Source: an uncultured Anaerolineales bacterium (GTDB taxonomy: Bacteria; Chloroflexota; Anaerolineae; Anaerolineales; Villigracilaceae). From it: a DNA stretch of 8,042 nucleotides. Made by a program: the position numbers and the translations under genes. A model generated the notes under the pieces. That model searched no databases and was not told where the DNA came from. It was given only the letters and a program-made list of their open reading frames with translations. The number at the start of each line of letters is the position of its first letter. Position 1 is the stretch's first letter. The stretch lies in NCBI GenBank assembly GCA_937928015.1, contig CALFXA010000105.1, forward strand, positions 1-8,042. Direction: 5' to 3'. This document shows, one piece after another, positions 5,627-8,042 of the stretch.

Positions 5627-5705
5627 TGTCATTGCGAGCCTCGCAGAGGCGAAGCAATCCCACGGAAGGAGAGACTGCTTCGTCGCTCCGCTCCTCGCAG
5701 TGACA
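5627..5705. repeat. 79-bp palindromic repeat element (REP/MITE-like) in the ileS leader
   Basis: Outer arms TGTCATTGCGAG (5627-5638) and CTCGCAGTGACA (5694-5705) are inverted copies with one T-G pair. A second inverted pair, CGAAGCAATC (5650-5659) and GACTGCTTCG (5673-5682), lies inside. This layout (GTCATTGCGAG ... GAAGCAATC ... GATTGCTTC ... CTCGCAATGAC) is one I recall as a dispersed palindrome in many environmental bacterial genomes, where it is often mis-called as a short protein. It has no coding capacity of its own and no obvious target duplication. It sits after the T-box terminator and before the ileS ribosome-binding site, so every read-through ileS mRNA carries it as a hairpin. Confidence 0.82.
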
Positions 5706-5725
5706 AACTAACAAAAGGAGCATGA

Positions 5726-8042
5726 ATGACCTTCAAACCCGTATCTCCAAAACTTGACGTGACCTCGCTGGAAGAGGGCGTGCTGAAGTTCTGGAAACAA
5801 AACCAAACCTTCAAGAAGACCATGGAACAGCGCCAGGGCGCGCCTGAGTACGTTTTCTTCGAGGGCCCGCCGACCGCCAACGGCAAACCTGGCGTACATC
5901 ATGTGCTGGCGCGCGCCTTCAAGGACATGTTCCCGCGCTACAAGACCATGCGCGGCTATCACGTCTCGCGCCGCGGCGGCTGGGATACGCACGGTCTGCC
6001 CGTCGAGATCGAGGTCGAGAAGCAGCTTGGCTTTACCAACAAGCAGCAGATCGAGGAATACGGCATCGACAAATTCAACGAACTGTGCAAGAAATCGGTC
6101 TTCACCTACATCCAGGATTGGGAGCGTTTGACCGACCGCATCGCGTATTGGGTCGATCTGGAAGAGGCTTACGTCACCTACACCAACGACTACATTGAGT
6201 CGGTCTGGTGGATCCTGAAGAATTTCTGGGAGAAGGACCTGCTCTTCAAGGGCTATAAGGTCGTGCCTTACTGCCCACGCTGCGGCACGCCTCTCTCGGA
6301 CCACGAAGTGGCGCTCGGCTACGATGAAGCGGTCGACCCCTCGGTCTTTGTGCGCATGCCGTTGGTCGACAAGCCTGGTACCTCGCTGCTGGTGTGGACG
6401 ACCACTCCGTGGACCCTGCCTGGCAACGTGGCGGTCGTCGCGCATCCCGACGTGGACTACGTGACGGTTGAGCGCGATAATAACGGCACGAAGGAAAAGT
6501 TGATCCTCGCCAAGGCCCTGGTCGAGAAAGTCTTCAAGGGTGAAGAGGTCAAGGTGGTGGAGACCTTCAAGGGCAAGAAATTGAAAGGTCTGAAGTACCA
6601 GCCGCTCTATACCTTCCTGCCTCCCGACAAGCCCGCCTACTATGTGGTGACCGCCGACTACGTCACCACCGAGGACGGCACGGGACTGGTCCACACGGCG
6701 CCCGCTTTCGGTCAGGAAGACATGGAGACGGGCAAGGCCTACGACCTGCCCGTGCTGATGACGGTCCAGCCTGACGGTACCTTCATCCCCGAGGTCACGC
6801 CCTGGCGCGGAGTCTTCGTCAAGGACGCCGACCCGCTCATCATCCAGGATTTGCAGGCGCGCGGACTGCTGTTCAAATCCGAGGCGTACACGCATACTTA
6901 TCCGTTCTGCTGGCGCTGCAAGACACCGCTGTTGTATTATGCGCGCGAGTCCTGGTACATCCGCACCAGTGTGCATCGCGATGACCTGGTCAACTTGAAC
7001 AATCAGATCAACTGGGTGCCCGAGCACGTCAGGGAAGGCCGCTTCGGCAACTGGCTCTCGAACAACATCGACTGGGCCCTCAGCCGCGAGCGCTATTGGG
7101 GCACGCCGCTGCCCGTCTGGGAGTGCGAGACTTGCAAGCATCGTGAGTGTGTCGGCTCGGTGGCGGAGCTTTCCGCCAAGGCAGGCCGTGACCTGAGCGA
7201 GCTCGACCTGCATCGCCCGCACGTGGACAACGTCAACTGGGACTGCTCGGAGTGCGGCGGCAAGATGCAGCGCGTCCCCGACCTGATCGACGTATGGTTT
7301 GACTCGGGTTCGATGCCCGTGGCGCAGTGGCACTATCCGTTCGAGAATCAGGACAAATTCGAGACGCAGTTCCCCGCCGATTACATCTGTGAGGCCATGG
7401 ATCAAACGCGCGGCTGGTTCTATTCGCTGCACGCCATCAGCACGCTGTTGTTTGAGAAACCCGCCTACAAGAACGTCATCAGCCTCGGCCTGATCCTCGA
7501 TGGTGAAGGCCAGAAGATGTCCAAGTCGAAGGGCAATATCATCGCGCCCTGGGAAGTGCTTTCCGCTCACGGCGCCGACGCCTTCCGCTGGTATCTCTAT
7601 ACCGCCACCCCGCCTGGACAGGAACGCCGCTTCTCTTCCGACCTGGTGGGCGAGGTCATCCGCAGCTTCACGCTCACGTTGTGGAACGTCTACTCGTTCT
7701 TCGTGACGTATGCGAACCTCGACAAACCCACCCTGACGACCGTCCCCGCAGCCACCAACGAGCTCGACCGCTGGCTGCTCTCGGAGTTGAATGTGCTCAT
7801 CCGTGATGTGACGAACGCGTACGAAACCTACGACGTGCCGAATGCCACGCGCCCGATCGAGAAATTTGTCGAGAACCTCTCCACCTGGTACGTGCGTCGC
7901 TCGCGCCGCCGCTTCTGGAAGAATGAATCGGACTCGGACAAACAGTCGGCTTACTCCACGCTGTACACCGCGCTGGTGACCGTGGCCAAACTGCTGGCGC
8001 CCGCCATGCCGTTCCTGGCCGAAGAGCTGTACCAGAATCTGG
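5726..8042 (+). CDS. ileS: Isoleucyl-tRNA synthetase, type 2 (IleRS2), with GVHH signature; 3' end beyond window
   Basis: IleRS charges tRNA-Ile in the cytoplasm and edits mischarged valine. The first 772 residues are present; full IleRS2 proteins are roughly 1,040-1,060 aa, so about a quarter is missing because the window ends. The catalytic Rossmann fold opens with [10 protein letters not shown], but the HxGH signature is GVHH (residues 56-59, bases 5891-5902). The CP1 editing domain has WTTTPWTLP (224-232) and the conserved editing aspartate D332 in APAFGQED. Cysteine pairs C183/C186, C395/C398, C467/C470 and C507/C510 suggest zinc sites as in Thermus IleRS. KMSKS is canonical (597-601), and the anticodon-binding domain begins near 670. 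[14 protein letters not shown] and [12 protein letters not shown] are type 2 hallmarks. ATG at 5726 is chosen over the out-of-frame ATG at 5722; AGGAG (5716-5720) is 5 nt upstream. Expression is controlled by the T-box leader. Confidence 0.97.
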   Translation, partial: MTFKPVSPKLDVTSLEEGVLKFWKQNQTFKKTMEQRQGAPEYVFFEGPPTANGKPGVHHVLARAFKDMFPRYKTMRGYHVSRRGGWDTHGLPVEIEVEKQLGFTNKQQIEEYGIDKFNELCKKSVFTYIQDWERLTDRIAYWVDLEEAYVTYTNDYIESVWWILKNFWEKDLLFKGYKVVPYCPRCGTPLSDHEVALGYDEAVDPSVFVRMPLVDKPGTSLLVWTTTPWTLPGNVAVVAHPDVDYVTVERDNNGTKEKLILAKALVEKVFKGEEVKVVETFKGKKLKGLKYQPLYTFLPPDKPAYYVVTADYVTTEDGTGLVHTAPAFGQEDMETGKAYDLPVLMTVQPDGTFIPEVTPWRGVFVKDADPLIIQDLQARGLLFKSEAYTHTYPFCWRCKTPLLYYARESWYIRTSVHRDDLVNLNNQINWVPEHVREGRFGNWLSNNIDWALSRERYWGTPLPVWECETCKHRECVGSVAELSAKAGRDLSELDLHRPHVDNVNWDCSECGGKMQRVPDLIDVWFDSGSMPVAQWHYPFENQDKFETQFPADYICEAMDQTRGWFYSLHAISTLLFEKPAYKNVISLGLILDGEGQKMSKSKGNIIAPWEVLSAHGADAFRWYLYTATPPGQERRFSSDLVGEVIRSFTLTLWNVYSFFVTYANLDKPTLTTVPAATNELDRWLLSELNVLIRDVTNAYETYDVPNATRPIEKFVENLSTWYVRRSRRRFWKNESDSDKQSAYSTLYTALVTVAKLLAPAMPFLAEELYQNL

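Noticed and set aside
5722..5724. ATG four bases before the chosen ileS start
   Set aside because: It is in a different reading frame from IleRS. ATG at 5726 has AGGAG at proper spacing and opens the correct frame.
5629..5886. Short minus-strand frame over the 79-bp repeat
   Set aside because: Its C-terminal part (SLRGAERRSSLSFRG) is the translation of the palindromic repeat, a common false gene call, and the rest is antisense to ileS.
5708..7570. 620-codon open frame on the minus strand opposite ileS
   Set aside because: It is exactly antisense to a clear IleRS2 and has no family motifs. Long antisense frames are expected from the codon use of GC-rich genes.
1..8042. CRISPR array, transposase, toxin-antitoxin or defence system
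   Set aside because: No regularly spaced direct repeats, no transposase or nuclease motifs, and no small gene pair of toxin-antitoxin type were seen on either strand.

Overview
The window looks like chromosomal DNA of a GC-rich bacterium, most likely a member of the Chloroflexota (Anaerolineae-like). That placement is inference. It rests on about 60% GC coding sequence, a T-box leader on a eukaryote-like (type 2) isoleucyl-tRNA synthetase that closely resembles the Thermus enzyme, a Thermotoga-type GH36 alpha-galactosidase, and a palindromic repeat of a kind I associate with Chloroflexota and other environmental genomes. No marker in the window fixes the taxon.

Layout: (1) Positions 1-730 are AT-rich. 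They hold a small membrane-anchored orphan gene on the minus strand (160-642) with its own promoter and a hairpin terminator. (2) A tRNA-Thr(CGT) gene on the minus strand (739-811) has a clear promoter and a strong terminator. (3) A GT4 retaining glycosyltransferase of the MshA/sucrose-phosphate-synthase type lies on the plus strand (903-2141). (4) It converges, across a 12-bp palindrome, on a four-gene minus-strand cluster read in the order GH36 alpha-galactosidase (5275-3677), GNAT acetyltransferase (3680-3159), small two-helix membrane protein (3143-2784) and MOSC-domain protein (2743-2186). The first two genes overlap by 4 bp and the other gaps are 15 and 40 bp, so it reads as one operon. 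(5) Back-to-back promoters at 5282-5342 drive that operon to the left and, to the right, a complete T-box riboswitch (about 5349-5614) controlling ileS (5726 to beyond the window end).

The part best worth attention is the ileS locus. The leader has a sigma70-type promoter, a Stem I with specifier codon ATC (Ile), a 7-nt T-box bulge whose TGGT matches an ACCA 3' end, and mutually exclusive antiterminator and terminator helices. The enzyme is an IleRS2 in which the class I signature HxGH is replaced by GVHH. This swapped motif has been linked, in other IleRS2 enzymes, to extreme mupirocin resistance. A 79-bp palindromic repeat sits between the T-box terminator and the ileS ribosome-binding site. 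A shorter relative of it, with a compensatory base-pair change, sits between the convergent genes at 2146-2181. Two genes (160-642 and the alpha-galactosidase) have promoters placed so close to the start codon that their mRNAs should be nearly leaderless. I found no CRISPR array, transposase or defence system. Apart from ileS and the repeats, this is an ordinary chromosomal region.
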